Positions 51,899 through 62,973 of a stretch of DNA of 64,000 nt are shown here, in pieces. Below the pieces are notes generated by a model. The model saw only the letters and a program-made list of their open reading frames with translations, ran no database searches and was not told the origin of the DNA. Position 1 is the first letter of the stretch. Every line of letters starts with the position of its first letter. A program made the position numbers and the translations under genes. Source of the stretch: Aquila chrysaetos chrysaetos (taxonomy: Eukaryota; Chordata; Aves; Accipitriformes; Accipitridae); the NCBI RefSeq assembly GCF_900496995.4, contig NC_044012.1, positions 27,107,606-27,171,605 on the forward strand, in the 5' to 3' direction.

Positions 51899-54800
51899 TC
51901 ACTGCTGGCGCCACAGGTAGGTCTGGATGGAGTTGGCTGGAGCCACAGTCTTGATGAAACCAACGGCAGGGTCTCGGATCCCGAACGGCACGTCCCAGCC
52001 AAACCTGGGGGGGTAAGAGGGGCTGAGCAGGTTGTTACGGCCGGGGCTGAGCATCCCCTCGCCCGGGCTGACATGCTGACCTGTTAAGGACCACCAGGAC
52101 AAGAGCCCTGTCGGGGCGCAGGATGGCCACGTGCTCCAGCTGACAGGAGAGATATCGGTGGCTGATGTGTAGCCCCACACGCTGCGAGCCCTCGGGGATG
52201 AACTTGCTGCAGGGAGAGGAGCAGGAGAGGGATCATGCCCCCAGTCTCAGGCTGGTGGCAGCACCTGAGCCCCCCTGCCCCACCTGAAGTGCCCCAGGTG
52301 GTAGAACATGGGCTGCTTGTAGAAGACATCCTTGCTGCTGTCCACAATGACGGGGCTGTCCACGTAGTTCTTGACCCAGTTGGGGCCCCCCTCTAGGTCC
52401 AGGGCCAGGTTCCAGTCGGTCCAGCCAGCCACAAAGTGGTTCAGGACCTGAGCAGATGGGGAAGGGGCTGAGCAGGGCTGAGCCAGGCCCCCAGCCCCAG
52501 GCAGGCAGTGCCGGGGGGCCGTACCGTCAGGATGCTGTGGCTGTAATGGTCCCCTCGCTCCCAGCAGCCCAGGGACACAGAGAACCAGATGGTGAGGAAG
52601 CCACTGCAGGCCTCCGTGTAGAGGAGAAAATGGTCAGGGAAGAGCTTGTGGGTCGCCTCCAGGCTGCAGCTGGCTGGAACGAGGCCATCCAGGTACCAGT
52701 GAACCCCCACGCCAGCAACATAGCGGGCAGCGGTGGCATTGCCCAGGACCTGGAGGGGAGAAGAGGACATGCCTTGCACCAGGGCCACCAGTGCCCTGAG
52801 CCCCATGGGGATGGACGCACAGACCCCACATGCCAGCAGGGTCTTTTAGGGCCACCTGCCCCCACTCTTGTCCCCTCCTGCAGGACCGCAGGCTCCTGCG
52901 CTTGCAGCCACCTCCCTTCAGCACCTGCACCCCATGCAGCAAGCCACGAGCAACAACCCGACGTGGCTCCAGCACCCCACTGGGTACAGAGCAATGGGTG
53001 TGTGGGGACAGACGTGCCCCTCAGTGGGCTCCTCAACCCCTGCATGGCTCCTGCTGCTGCCTGGTCCTCTGCATCCTGCACCCCGCCCCTGAGTGATCTT
53101 GCATCACTGCCCTGCCTAGTCCCCAGCTGCTGCCAGTTCAAGGTGAGGGAGGGATGTGCTGTGCCCTCCCCTGCAGCTCCAGCCTCGCTTGAGGCAGGGG
53201 CAGGAGCATGTTTTCTTTTCTTTCCTTTTAGTTTAAGGTAATTCCCACAAACAGCTCTTCAGCATTGCGAAGGGTAAGCCAAATCAGCCAAAATTCTGCC
53301 TGGAGAAGGTGCTGGCATGCCAGCAGCACCTCTCCATGCCATGCTGCAGGAATCCAGGATGCAGATGCCACCTTCCATCCCTGCTTCAGCCAGGCACACG
53401 TGGAGGCGGTTGCTACTGAATTAGCCACCTTCAGCTCCTTCTCTGGCAGACCCAGTTTGCCTACTGCTCTGTCTAAGGCTCGGAGTGGCTGCTGGCTTAA
53501 TTTTCAGCTAAAACCCAAGGCTTGGGTGGGACATGGAGTGGAGGGAGAAGGAGCCAGACAGGGTGGCAGGCTTTGCTCTTCACCGCTTTGGCCCAGCGCA
53601 GGAGGTGGATGCGCTGGTCGTCCAGGATCATGAGCCGGGTGCGGTGGGGGCTGCGGGCCAGCGCAGGGCCCAGGTCACGGATGATGAAGTCCCGCTGCTG
53701 TGCAGCAGTGAAGGTGATGGTGGGGAACTGGGGGGGCGCGAGGAGTGCTGCAAGGGGCTCGTTCTGTGCCGTCACTGCCCAGAAGGTCAGGTTGTGTTTG
53801 GCGTATTCATCCAGGAACCTAGCATATGGAAGGGGGGCCAGCATCAGCCACACCTGCCCACCCTAACCCGCTCCCCTGTCCCCTCCAGCCCTCTGTGGTC
53901 CTCAAGCATCCCGGCCCTGGGGAACGATACTTGATGAAGTAGTTGGCCCAGGTCTTGTGGTACTTGTCCCCTGCCTGCCCCTTCAGCGTGCCCTTCCCAC
54001 GGATGTCCCCGTTACTCTTCATCCAGGCTGGGGAGGTCCAGGGGCTGGCATACAGTGACAGCGGCCGCCTGCTCATGGCTGAGGCTCGGTGCAGGAGGGG
54101 GATCTGCAGGAGGGGGCAGAGGGTCTGGCTCAGCTCCAGCTGCAGCCTGCCAAAACTACATGGCCCAGTGCAGGAGGAAGGGGAGCACTCAAGGCACCTC
54201 CACAGGGAATGGCAGCCTGTGAGCACCACCCCATGGCATGGTGCCCTGGCTCTGCACCCTGCCAGTGCCAGCCAGGATGTGCCAGGACATGCCCCAGAGG
54301 AGGTGCCAGCTCTCACAGGCTGTCCCCGCGCACCCTGCCACTGTGCATGGGGCTCAGCAGCACCTGGTCACCGGGGTCCTGGCACGCTTAGGAGCTCCGG
54401 CAGGAGAGGGGGACAAGGTGCCAATGGCAGTGGTTTCAGCCTCCCACCTTCATCTTCATGTCCTCCTCGGCCAGTCTGAAGTGCTTCAGCTCATAGTCGT
54501 GGGGGATGTCGTCGTAGCTGTAGGGGCGCATGGAGAAGTCGCTGCAAGCCATGGGGAGCCGGATGAGGTTGTACTCAATTCCTGCAGAGCAGGAAAGGCA
54601 TCAAGCAGTACCAGAGCAGGCACCCAGGTGATGGGCGTCCCTGCAGTGGGGACAGGCACAGCTGCCTCCAGGGACCCCAGGAGCCACCCCACGCTGCCAG
54701 TACCCTCACTGCTCACCACTCTCAGAGAAGTATGAGCGCAGCAGGTTGTCCTGGGCTGGCTGCGACAGCCCCAGGATGTTCAGGGCAGCAGCATCAGAGA

Positions 54801-55438
54801 GGGACCCGCCGAAGCCTTTCACGTGCTGGTACAGTGTGGAGATGTTGAGCGTCAGCAGCAGCTCTACGAGGGAGACCTCAGCTCAGTTTACAGTGCCTGG
54901 GGGTCCTGTGGTGGCACCCGCCACCTGCCCAGCTGCAGCAGGTACCTGGGGCATGCAGGCTGCGCTGGAAGCTCCCCTCGCTGCGCTCCAGCCGCTTGCC
55001 AGCCTTGCTGCTTTCATACTTGACGTAGGTGCCCAGGGCCGGCAGGACCACGGGGTCCAGCGTGTCACAGTACGTGGCGTTGCAGACACACACCATGGCA
55101 TCGCGGCCAAAGTACTTGGGGCTGCAGGGCCGGGCACCTAGGGGGCACAATCAGGGCAGGGGCAGCTGCCAGCTCAGGGACACGTCCCTGCCAGAGCTCT
55201 CCTGCCCGCCCTGCGTGCTCCCACTGCCCCCATGCTCCACACCCCATCACCTCCCGGGGCACCCCAGCTCCTGCACTGCCCCCGAGCTCCTGACCCTGTC
55301 CCAGGTCACCCCAGAACCCAAGCCACACTGTCCTATTGCCAGCCCTGTGATGTCCCTGCACTCACCTGCAGCCTGGGGCACCACCTGCAGCAGCAGCAGC
55401 AGCGGTAGCAGCCAGCCCAGAACACTGACAGCCCCCAT
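51899..55438 (-). CDS. GBA1: Lysosomal acid glucosylceramidase, tandem copy B (divergent active-site loop)
   Basis: Ten coding exons, in phase, 524 aa: 55366-55438, 54946-55137, 54717-54863, 54448-54581, 53931-54103, 53584-53818, 52525-52749, 52284-52447, 52081-52206, 51899-52004. The signal peptide has a long Leu core ([11 protein letters not shown]); the mature part begins [11 protein letters not shown]-terminal cysteines and the NATYC sequon are kept. Catalytic residues are present: TAQNEPLAA (acid/base) and TEACSG (nucleophile), also HWYLD and [10 protein letters not shown]. The loop after NEP, which in GBA1 reads like GYPFQCLGF, is [11 protein letters not shown] here, one residue shorter and without its Cys. 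The human N370 position (ITN-LLYH) is Val (LTV-LNHF). The N270-type sequon is lost (ARSPH). The C-terminus, YLWRQQ, is canonical. Exon 2 is nearly identical to copy C. Intron 6 (52750-53583) is the longest. Only a variant poly(A) signal AGTAAA (51561-51566) is seen. Confidence 0.93.
54926..55285 (-). repeat. Converted or recently duplicated tract, GBA1 copy B member
   Basis: This stretch (end of intron 2, all of exon 2, first part of intron 1) pairs with 61890-62249 of copy C. Exon 2 differs at one silent base in 192, and the intron part differs at about eight positions by eye. Flanking introns and exon 3 are clearly diverged. Confidence 0.85.
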
Positions 55439-58400
55439 GGCTCCAGTGGGTCCCGGGGAGCGGAGCCTGCAAGCAGGGGCACCCTCAGCCAAGGCAGGTG
55501 CAGGCAGGGATGAAGGGACAGGCTGTGCTCGCTGGCTGGATCTGCAGTCTCCTCTGCCCCTGCTCTTTCTTCTGCTGCTGGGGAGTTCCTGCTGCATGCT
55601 CTGTCCTCCCACCCACAAAGACCCTTGCCTTGCAGGAAGGTGAGGTGGGTCCATCCCTCCCAGGAACACACAGCTCACCAGCCTCTGTCCCAGCTGCTCC
55701 CTGACCTGCACTGCTGCCAGCCCTCCTCCTCCTCAGGCACCTCCAGCCTCCCCACCTCACCTTTATGGGGAGCCGCTGCAAGACCTCCCTCTGCAGCACA
55801 CCCTCTGCCACCCCCACAACTCCTCCTTGCTCTCCTCCCGGCCCATACCTACCACTGGTCTTGGACGCAGACCCTCATATGTCTCCTTGCCCCGGGATCT
55901 GGAGAACACCAGGTCTCCCTCACCTTCCACTGCCATGCAAGGGCAGCAGCCCCCAGAGAGGACAGACAGGGACATTGTGCTGGCAGCTCTGCCTACACAA
56001 AAGGCCCCACCAGCACAGGGAGGCACAGCATGGGGCAGTCCTGACAACCCACTGCAACGCCCTGAAGGAAGAGCTGATTTCTTTCTTTTGTCAGGCAGGG
56101 TCTGGATGAATCCCTGGAAGCACAGCAGAGCCCACGGGCAGGCTGTCCTGCTAATGAGCTCTAACAGCACCTCAGTCAATTTACCCCTGCCCATCACCCC
56201 AGTTCCCCCATTCCCCCCCTGCTGTGGCCATGCACCCAGTGTGGGGAGGGTCCAGGACCCCCAGGCAAGGATGGCAAACATGGCTGCACAGCTGGCACAG
56301 CAAAATGACCCACCAGGTGTGGCCACACAGGAGCTGGGACCGCTGCCATGCCCTGCCCAAGCCTTTTCATTGCTCGTCCCACCTCAGCACGCACCATGGA
56401 AGGCAGCAGCAGTAGCAGCAAGCTGGCAAGTGCCCCAGCTACTGCAAAGGCAGGGCTGTACTCTGGCCCCTGGCAATGGCAGCCAGGGCTGTGGTGTTGA
56501 GCCAGACCCACAGAGGGGAGCCCAGTGCCCCGACACCGGCTATGCCAGGAGCAGAGCTCTGCTCCTCTGAGCCTGGTGACAAATCACACCGGGAGTGCTC
56601 CCTGCTCCTCTGAGAGCAACCTTCCCAGTCCAAAGAGCCAGGACTGAACTGGGCCAGCTCACACAGACACTGCCTGGTCCTGGTCACATCACCCAGGACA
56701 TGCCCACTCCCATAGACACTCATGGACACACCCATCACTGTGGGGATACCCTCAGCATCTCTCTGCAGGGGTGGCCCGGGGGGACAGAGAGCGGCCAGCT
56801 CCCAGCCACTGCTCCACCTGCTTGAGAGCATCAAACACCAGGGCTCAGAGTTTCCCTCCACAGGGTTAAACTGCTCCATTAGCTCTCCCTCTCCGGGTGG
56901 AGCAGCACTTCATGACTAATTTTCTCCTTTTCTGGCATATCAGATGCAGCTGTGGGGCAATTCAATTCATCAAAGTTCCTCCTACCCTCCAGCACTGCCT
57001 GCTTGTAGTCCCACACCCCACGGGGTGCCTGGCAGCCCCCGGTCACAACTCAGGGGCAAACCGGCAGCCCTGGAAGGAAGCTCCTGGCCCCATCCCTCTG
57101 CCCCATGGGTCCTCCACCTTCAGCTGTGACTAACCTGCCAGCCGGCTGCTACACCCAGGCTAATAACCCCAACTTTGGGGAGGGGTTAATAGGGCAGCTC
57201 CTGCTGCTCCACAGTGATCACCTGCTTCCTGGCCCACTGCTGGCCACCTGGGGTGCCCTGTATACCCTTTTCCTCTCTGTTTCGGGATCCGGCTCTGTCT
57301 GCTGCCTTCCCAGCCACAGCTCCCGGGAGCAAAAACACTGTGGAGGCTGCTGGAGCTCATCCCTATCAACACCAGCTGATAAGAACTTCCTGCTGAGCAG
57401 GAAAAGTGAGACCCAGGGGAAGGGCAATGCCTTGGCACAGAGCTGGTGGCACTGGAGATGCTGGGCAGCCCCACCAAATCCTCTCAAAGCCACTTCTTGC
57501 TGGTGCTTCCAGCACGCAGGCATTTCTCACGTTGTTTGCAGACCTGCCCCGCAGCGGGCTGAGGAACCTGGGGGGGTAAATTTTGTCCCTTAGCCAGGCC
57601 AGTGGGGATGGGAGTCTGGGAACATGGAGCTGGGACTGAGCTGCCTTTATGGGGAATGCAACTCCGAAAACATCAGTGCCAAAGCGGGAGCCAGGCACGC
57701 AGACCCTCAGTGCAGCATCACTTCAGGCTCCAGAGTCCTGCCAGTCAGCTAGACCTCAGCCCTGAGCATGGGGAGACCCAGCCCTTGCTGGTGGCCACTG
57801 GTTCTAGGCAAGCTGGTGGGGGGTCCCATCCTCCCAGCTGCAGCAGCCACCAGCTGGTGCGCGCTCCAAAATGACATTGAAGGATTCACCCCCTCTTCAT
57901 TTAATCCAGAGCTAGTTGATCCTTCAGAGCCGAGCAGAGCACAGGGACAAGGGCACATGTCCCAGGATGATTCAGCATCCAACCATCAGCTTTTATTACC
58001 AGGGCCAGTAAAACATTAAAGGAAGCTGGTGAGTAACAACCTGGGGAAGAAGCAGCAGGTGGAGGAGCAGTCCTGCACCCGGGCACAGGCATACTGGAAG
58101 CGGGATCCTGGGAGCGGGGCTTGCTGTTGCTGTGATCCTGGAGAAATATTTCCCTCTTGTGGACAAACACAAACAGCCTCCAGGCAGGAGTGGCATGCTC
58201 CTGCCCCTCTGCACAGCCAGCTCTTCCCAGGACTCGCACACCCCCCCCCCCCAGTGTTGTGGAGTCCCAGGGCTCCTGCCCCAGGGCAGCATCCCAGTGG
58301 AACCATGGCACAGGATGTGCCAGCTTCTTAGGGTGACCCTGTCACACACTTTACCCACCGCCCCGGGCACTGCTGGAGCTGGCACTGGGCTGTGCCCAGC

Positions 58401-59395
58401 CCACGCAGCATCGCTGACAGCATCCCTGGGCCACATCCCGCATGCCTCAACCCGGCTGACCTGGATTGGCCCAGCAGCCCTGGCCTCCCTTCCTCACCCT
58501 ACCTGCAATTGTGACCTCCCTGCCCTAATCCTCTGCTCAGCACACCCTCCGAGCTCCCTCCCTCCTTCCTGGGTGTGCCCACACTCAGCGCCCACTCCCA
58601 GCCCATGCCTGCTTTGCTCAAGTTGCCCCAGCTCCGTGGCAGGTGCTGAGCCCCTGGTGCACCCTCACAGCCTCCTTGTTGCAGCAGGGACTGCTGTGCC
58701 CCATCCCTGTAGGGGACAGCACACCCCATGGCAGGGCCACTGCAGCCTGGCCAGCAACTTTCCCTGCAAAGCCCCAGGAGAAACTTGCAGATGCCCTGAC
58801 TCCATCCACAGCCAGCTCCTACCCCGAACCCACTGTGCTGCAATGCTCCTGGAGCTGGTTCTGCCTCCAGCCCTGACCTCAGGGAGCACCCTGCACCGGG
58901 TGAGATGTGATCCACACAGGCCCCCAGCCCAGCATTGGGCTGCGAGTGGCTCTAGCTTGGCAGGAAAAGCACAGAAAGCTGAAGCTTGGCTGCAGTCCCT
59001 GCCCACAGCTTCCACCAAGGCAGGTGTCCAGGTGCTTCACCCCCACTCCTGCTCCAGGACACAGAGCGTCGGCGTTGAGGGTAAATGCTGCCAGTTCCTA
59101 AACCTGCCTGCGAAGGCAGTAGGAGAGCACCTGGGCTCAGCGCACCCCTCTGCCAGGCAGCACAATACTTGGAACTGGGAGCAGACTGGTGCCTGGAACA
59201 CCTCCCCAGCAGGGTAAGCCCTGCTGTGAGTTGCAGGGGGGGAGAGCAGCAGGGGTTGAGGTGGGGACGGCAGCCACCCCAGGTGCTCTGGGCTGCTCTT
59301 GGGACCCCCGTGGGCTCTGTGCCCAGGTGGCACCCAAGAGCAGTGGAGGGACCTGGACATTTCTCTTCCAGCTGCAGACATAGAGGCAGCATCAG
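55439..59395. other. Spacer between GBA1 copies B and C
   Basis: About 4 kb without a recognised gene. An isolated AATAAA on the minus strand lies at about 57992-57997 (tttatt on +) without an exon I can assign. No CpG island stands at the 5' end of copy B. I see no extra GBA exon remnant and no similarity to the A-B spacer by eye. Confidence 0.5.
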
Positions 59396-59666
59396 CATTT
59401 AATGTCAGAGCAGCAGAAAACAGCAGTCACAGCCTGTGCGATCTCCATCCCAAGGGCACCGGTGCTCCCGGCCCTCCTGCATGCACACGGTGCTCCCTGG
59501 CCCAGCTCATTCCTCCAGCTCACCCAAGTGCTCGGCTCTGTCGTGGTGCAGACAGTGGTGAGCCGCCTCCTCCACGCTCCCAGGCCCGAGCCCATGGGCA
59601 TCGTGGGGCTGCTCTCCTGGCCTGGCTCAGTTTGGCCCTTGGCCAGCCATGGGTGTCCCAGCCCTG

Positions 59667-62348
59667 TCACTGCCGCTGCCACAGGTAGGTCTGGATGGAG
59701 CTGGCCGGAGCCACAGCTGCGATGAGGCCAACCGTATCAGCCAGCCCAAAGGTGATGTTCTGTGGGGACCTGGAGGGCAAGGAGCAGCAGGGTCAGACCT
59801 GCAGCAGCTCCCGAGCACCAGCAGTGCGCAAGGCTCAGCAGGACAGGTCCCATGCTCGTGGGTTGGGCTGCATTGCTCACCGGTTCAGAACAACCACCAC
59901 CACGGCACCATCGGGGCGCAGGAAAGCCGTGTACTCCAGGTCCATCTTCTTGGACTCTTTGGAGGCGATGAGCCCCACACGCTGGGAGCCCTCAGGGATG
60001 AACTTACTGCAAGGGCATGAGCAAGAGGCAACCGCAGGAAGGGAGTCAGACCCCAGAAAAGCTCCTCTCCCAACAAACCTCCCCTGCTCCCCTCCTGACA
60101 AGCTGCTACTGCAACCATGGAGCTGGAGCCCAGGCAGCTGAGAGTGTGTCAGGGGGCCTCGACCCACCTGAAGTGCCCCAGGTGGTAGAACATGGGCTGC
60201 TTGTAGAAGATGCCTTCACTGGTGTCCACAATGATGGGGCTGTCTACGTAGTTCTTGACCCAGTTGGGGCCCCCCTCCAGGTCCAGGGCCAGGTTCCAGT
60301 CGGTCCAGCCGGCCACAAAGTGGTTCAGGTTCTGCAATAGGACAGCCCAGATGTCTGCCCAAGGAGTGGGGTGCTGATGGGAGAGGAAGCGTGCCAGCAG
60401 CTCTCTCCAGGGCCCACTGCACAGGATGATGCGGGGGCCTCACCATCAGGATGCTGTGGCTGTACTGGTTCCCCCGCTCCCAGCAGCCCAGAATCACATC
60501 CCTCTCCCAGAAATGGGCCCCGATGCATGCCTCTGTGGCCAGGATGAAGTAGTCAGGGAAGAGCTCATGAGTGGGCACCACCGTGTCCTGTATGGGACCA
60601 ATGAAGTCCAGGTACCAGTGGATACCGATGCCATGGACATAGCGAGCTGCCTCTTCATCCTCCAGGACCTGGCAGGAAAAAAAGTTGGCCACCACCAGGT
60701 CCCAGAGGGCAGAGAGCCAGCCAGCCCTCGTGCTGTGGGATGCAGGGGCCAAGCCCTCTGCAGGGATGTGCTGCGCCAGTGGGACTGGGACTTTGCCCCA
60801 ACTTGCCACGCTGGTGGACCCCACGCTGCACTCACCACTTTGGCCCAGTGCGGGAGGTGGAGCCGGTTGTCATCCAGGATGATGAGCTGGATGTGGTGGT
60901 GGGAGCTGTTGGCTAGCACAGGGCCCAGGTCCCGTGCGATGAAGTCCCGCTGCTGCTCGGCTGTGAAGCCCAGGCACTGGAAGGGGTAGTTGTTGATCAG
61001 CCCGGCTGAAGGCTCATTCTCCGCCGTCACTGCCCAGAAGGAGAGGTTGTGCTTGGCGTATTCATCTAGGAACCTGGGCACAGGGGAGAGGGGTGATCCA
61101 TGGGGTCTCAGCCACTGCCGAGGATCCCCTGGGTATCTCCCTGCACCTCTTGCCCCAGGCATTCCTTACCGTACAAAGTAGTTGGCCCAGGTCTTGTGGT
61201 ACTTGTCCCCTGCCTGCCCCTTCAGCGTTCCCTTCCCCACAAAGGACTCACTGGTCTTCATCCAGGTCGGGGAGGTCCAGGGGCTGGCGTACAGTGACAG
61301 CGGCCGCTTGCTCATGGCCAAGGCTCGGTGCAGGAGGGGGATCTGCAGGAGGGGGCAGAGGGGCTGAGCCCCTGCACCCCCCCTACCCCCCATCCTACCC
61401 CGCTCCCTCCCACCGCTCGCCTTCAGCTTTGTGTCCTCGTCTCGCAGGCTGAAGTGGGCGAGCTCATAGTCAAAGGGAACATCGTCATAGGTGTAGGCAT
61501 GGAGAGAGAAGTCGCAGCTGGCCATAGGGAGTCGGACGAGGTTGTACTCCAGCCCTGCCAGGCACAGGGGGGTAGGACAGGCAGAGGTGGGCAGTGGGAC
61601 AGGAGGTCTCCAAGCCCTGCCAGTGTCCAGGCAGCGGCCTGCAGGGTCCCTGTTACCATCTCTCCTGCCTCCCCCAATGTGCTCACCTTCCTCAGAGAAG
61701 TACGAGCGCAGCAGGTGATCCTGGGCTGTTTCTGGCAGAGAAAAGATGTTCATGGCAGCTGCGTCAGTAATGGAGCCACCAAAACCCTTCACCTTCTGGT
61801 ACCGCTGCGTCGTGTCCACAGCCAGGACGAGATCTGCAGGGAGGGAAGTTAGTGTGATGGTGGGCTGCAGGCAGGGTCCGGCCCCTCTCTGCCCAGCTGC
61901 AGCAGGTACCTGGGGCATGCAGGCTGCGCTGGAAGCTCCCCTCGCTGCGCTCCAGCCGCTTGCCAGCCTTGCTGCTTTCATACTTGACGTAGGTGCCCAG
62001 GGCCGGCAGGACCACGGGGTCCAGCGTGTCACAGTACGTGGCGTTGCAGACACACACCATGGCATCACGGCCAAAGTACTTGGGGCTGCAGGGCCGGGCA
62101 CCTGGGGGGTACGGCCAGGGCAGGGGCAGCTGCCAGCTCAGGGACGCATCCCTGCCAGAGCTCTCCTGCCCGCCCTGCGTGCTCCCACTGCCCCCATGCT
62201 CCACACCCCATCACCTCCCGGGGCACCCCAGCTCCTGCGCTGCCCCTGCCCCCCCAGACACCCCCACCCCGCTGCCCCCGTGCTCACCTGTGGCCCGGTG
62301 CACGGCCTGCAGCAGCAGCAGCCAGCCCAGGGCACCAGCAGCCCCCAT
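59667..62348 (-). CDS. GBA1: Lysosomal acid glucosylceramidase, tandem copy C (most canonical)
   Basis: Ten coding exons, in phase, 520 aa: 62288-62348, 61910-62101, 61687-61833, 61421-61554, 61170-61342, 60836-61073, 60444-60668, 60168-60331, 59881-60006, 59667-59769. Signal peptide [16 protein letters not shown] resembles human TGLLLLQAV; the mature part begins [10 protein letters not shown] with all four N-terminal cysteines and NATYC. The active site is close to mammals: [16 protein letters not shown] (acid/base), [21 protein letters not shown] (nucleophile), [15 protein letters not shown]. The human Q284 position is Asn (LDDNR). The C-terminus is YLWQRQ. Intron 4 (61343-61420) begins GC instead of GT and is 78 nt with no stop in frame, so a 26-residue insertion by retention is possible. 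The poly(A) signal is probably ATTAAA (59398-59403). The upstream CpG island and CLEAR-like site suggest this is the housekeeping, TFEB-responsive gene. Confidence 0.95.
61890..62249 (-). repeat. Converted or recently duplicated tract, GBA1 copy C member
   Basis: Partner of 54926-55285 in copy B. Shared landmarks include tgcccagctgcagcaggtac at the exon 2 donor side and, in intron 1, ctgccagagctctcctgccc and ccatgctccacaccccatca. Copy A lacks the intron part. Confidence 0.85.
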
Positions 62349-62868
62349 TGCCCCTCCACGTCCCCCGGCAGGTCCCGGGGTGCAGGGCCCGTGAGCAGCA
62401 GCAGCGGCGGCGGCACCGTCAAAGCCTCCCGTCACACTGGCACCCCGAGCCGGTCCTGGCCGCGCTTGTTGCCAGGCCACCCCCTCAGCACCGGGCCCGC
62501 TGCAGGCCTCGCCTTTAAGGGCACCCGGGCTTCCCGTTCCGCCCACGCCCGGGGCGCCGGTGCAGGACCAGGAGCGGCACCAGCACTGGGCGGGCCGCGC
62601 CCGCGCCCGCTGTCTTGCCCAACCGGGGCCCGGCCCTACCCCCGCGACGGTAACGGGGCCGGCGATCTCGGGGGAGCCTCACGGGCGGCGGGGCCGTTCA
62701 CCCCCCCCACCCCCGGTACCGGGAGTCCCCGGGAGGCGCAGGTGGGCACTGGCGGTCGCCCCGCTTAGACAACGCGCTGCGTCCCCGCTCCGCCTGCCCC
62801 CGCGACCAGCGCCGGCACCGGCCGGGGCCGCCTCCGAAGACCCAAGCGGCCGCTGCCCCGCCCCGCCG

Positions 62869-62878
62869 GTCACGTGAT
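62869..62878. promoter_or_regulatory. CLEAR-like E-box upstream of GBA1 copy C
   Basis: gtcacgtgat matches the TFEB/TFE3 CLEAR consensus GTCACGTGAC in nine of ten bases. It lies about 520 bp upstream of the copy C ATG, inside a CpG-rich region (about 62380-62950), and only about 100 bp from the ENTREP3 poly(A) signal. Human GBA1 is a known CLEAR-network gene. I find no CACGTG in the kilobase upstream of copies A or B. Confidence 0.6.
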
Positions 62879-62973
62879 CGATCAGCTGACCAGCCGCACC
62901 GCACCGCACCGCACCGCCCCACCCCTTCCCCCGGCGCCACCGGCCCCACGGCCCCGGGCGGGCGGCGACCACA

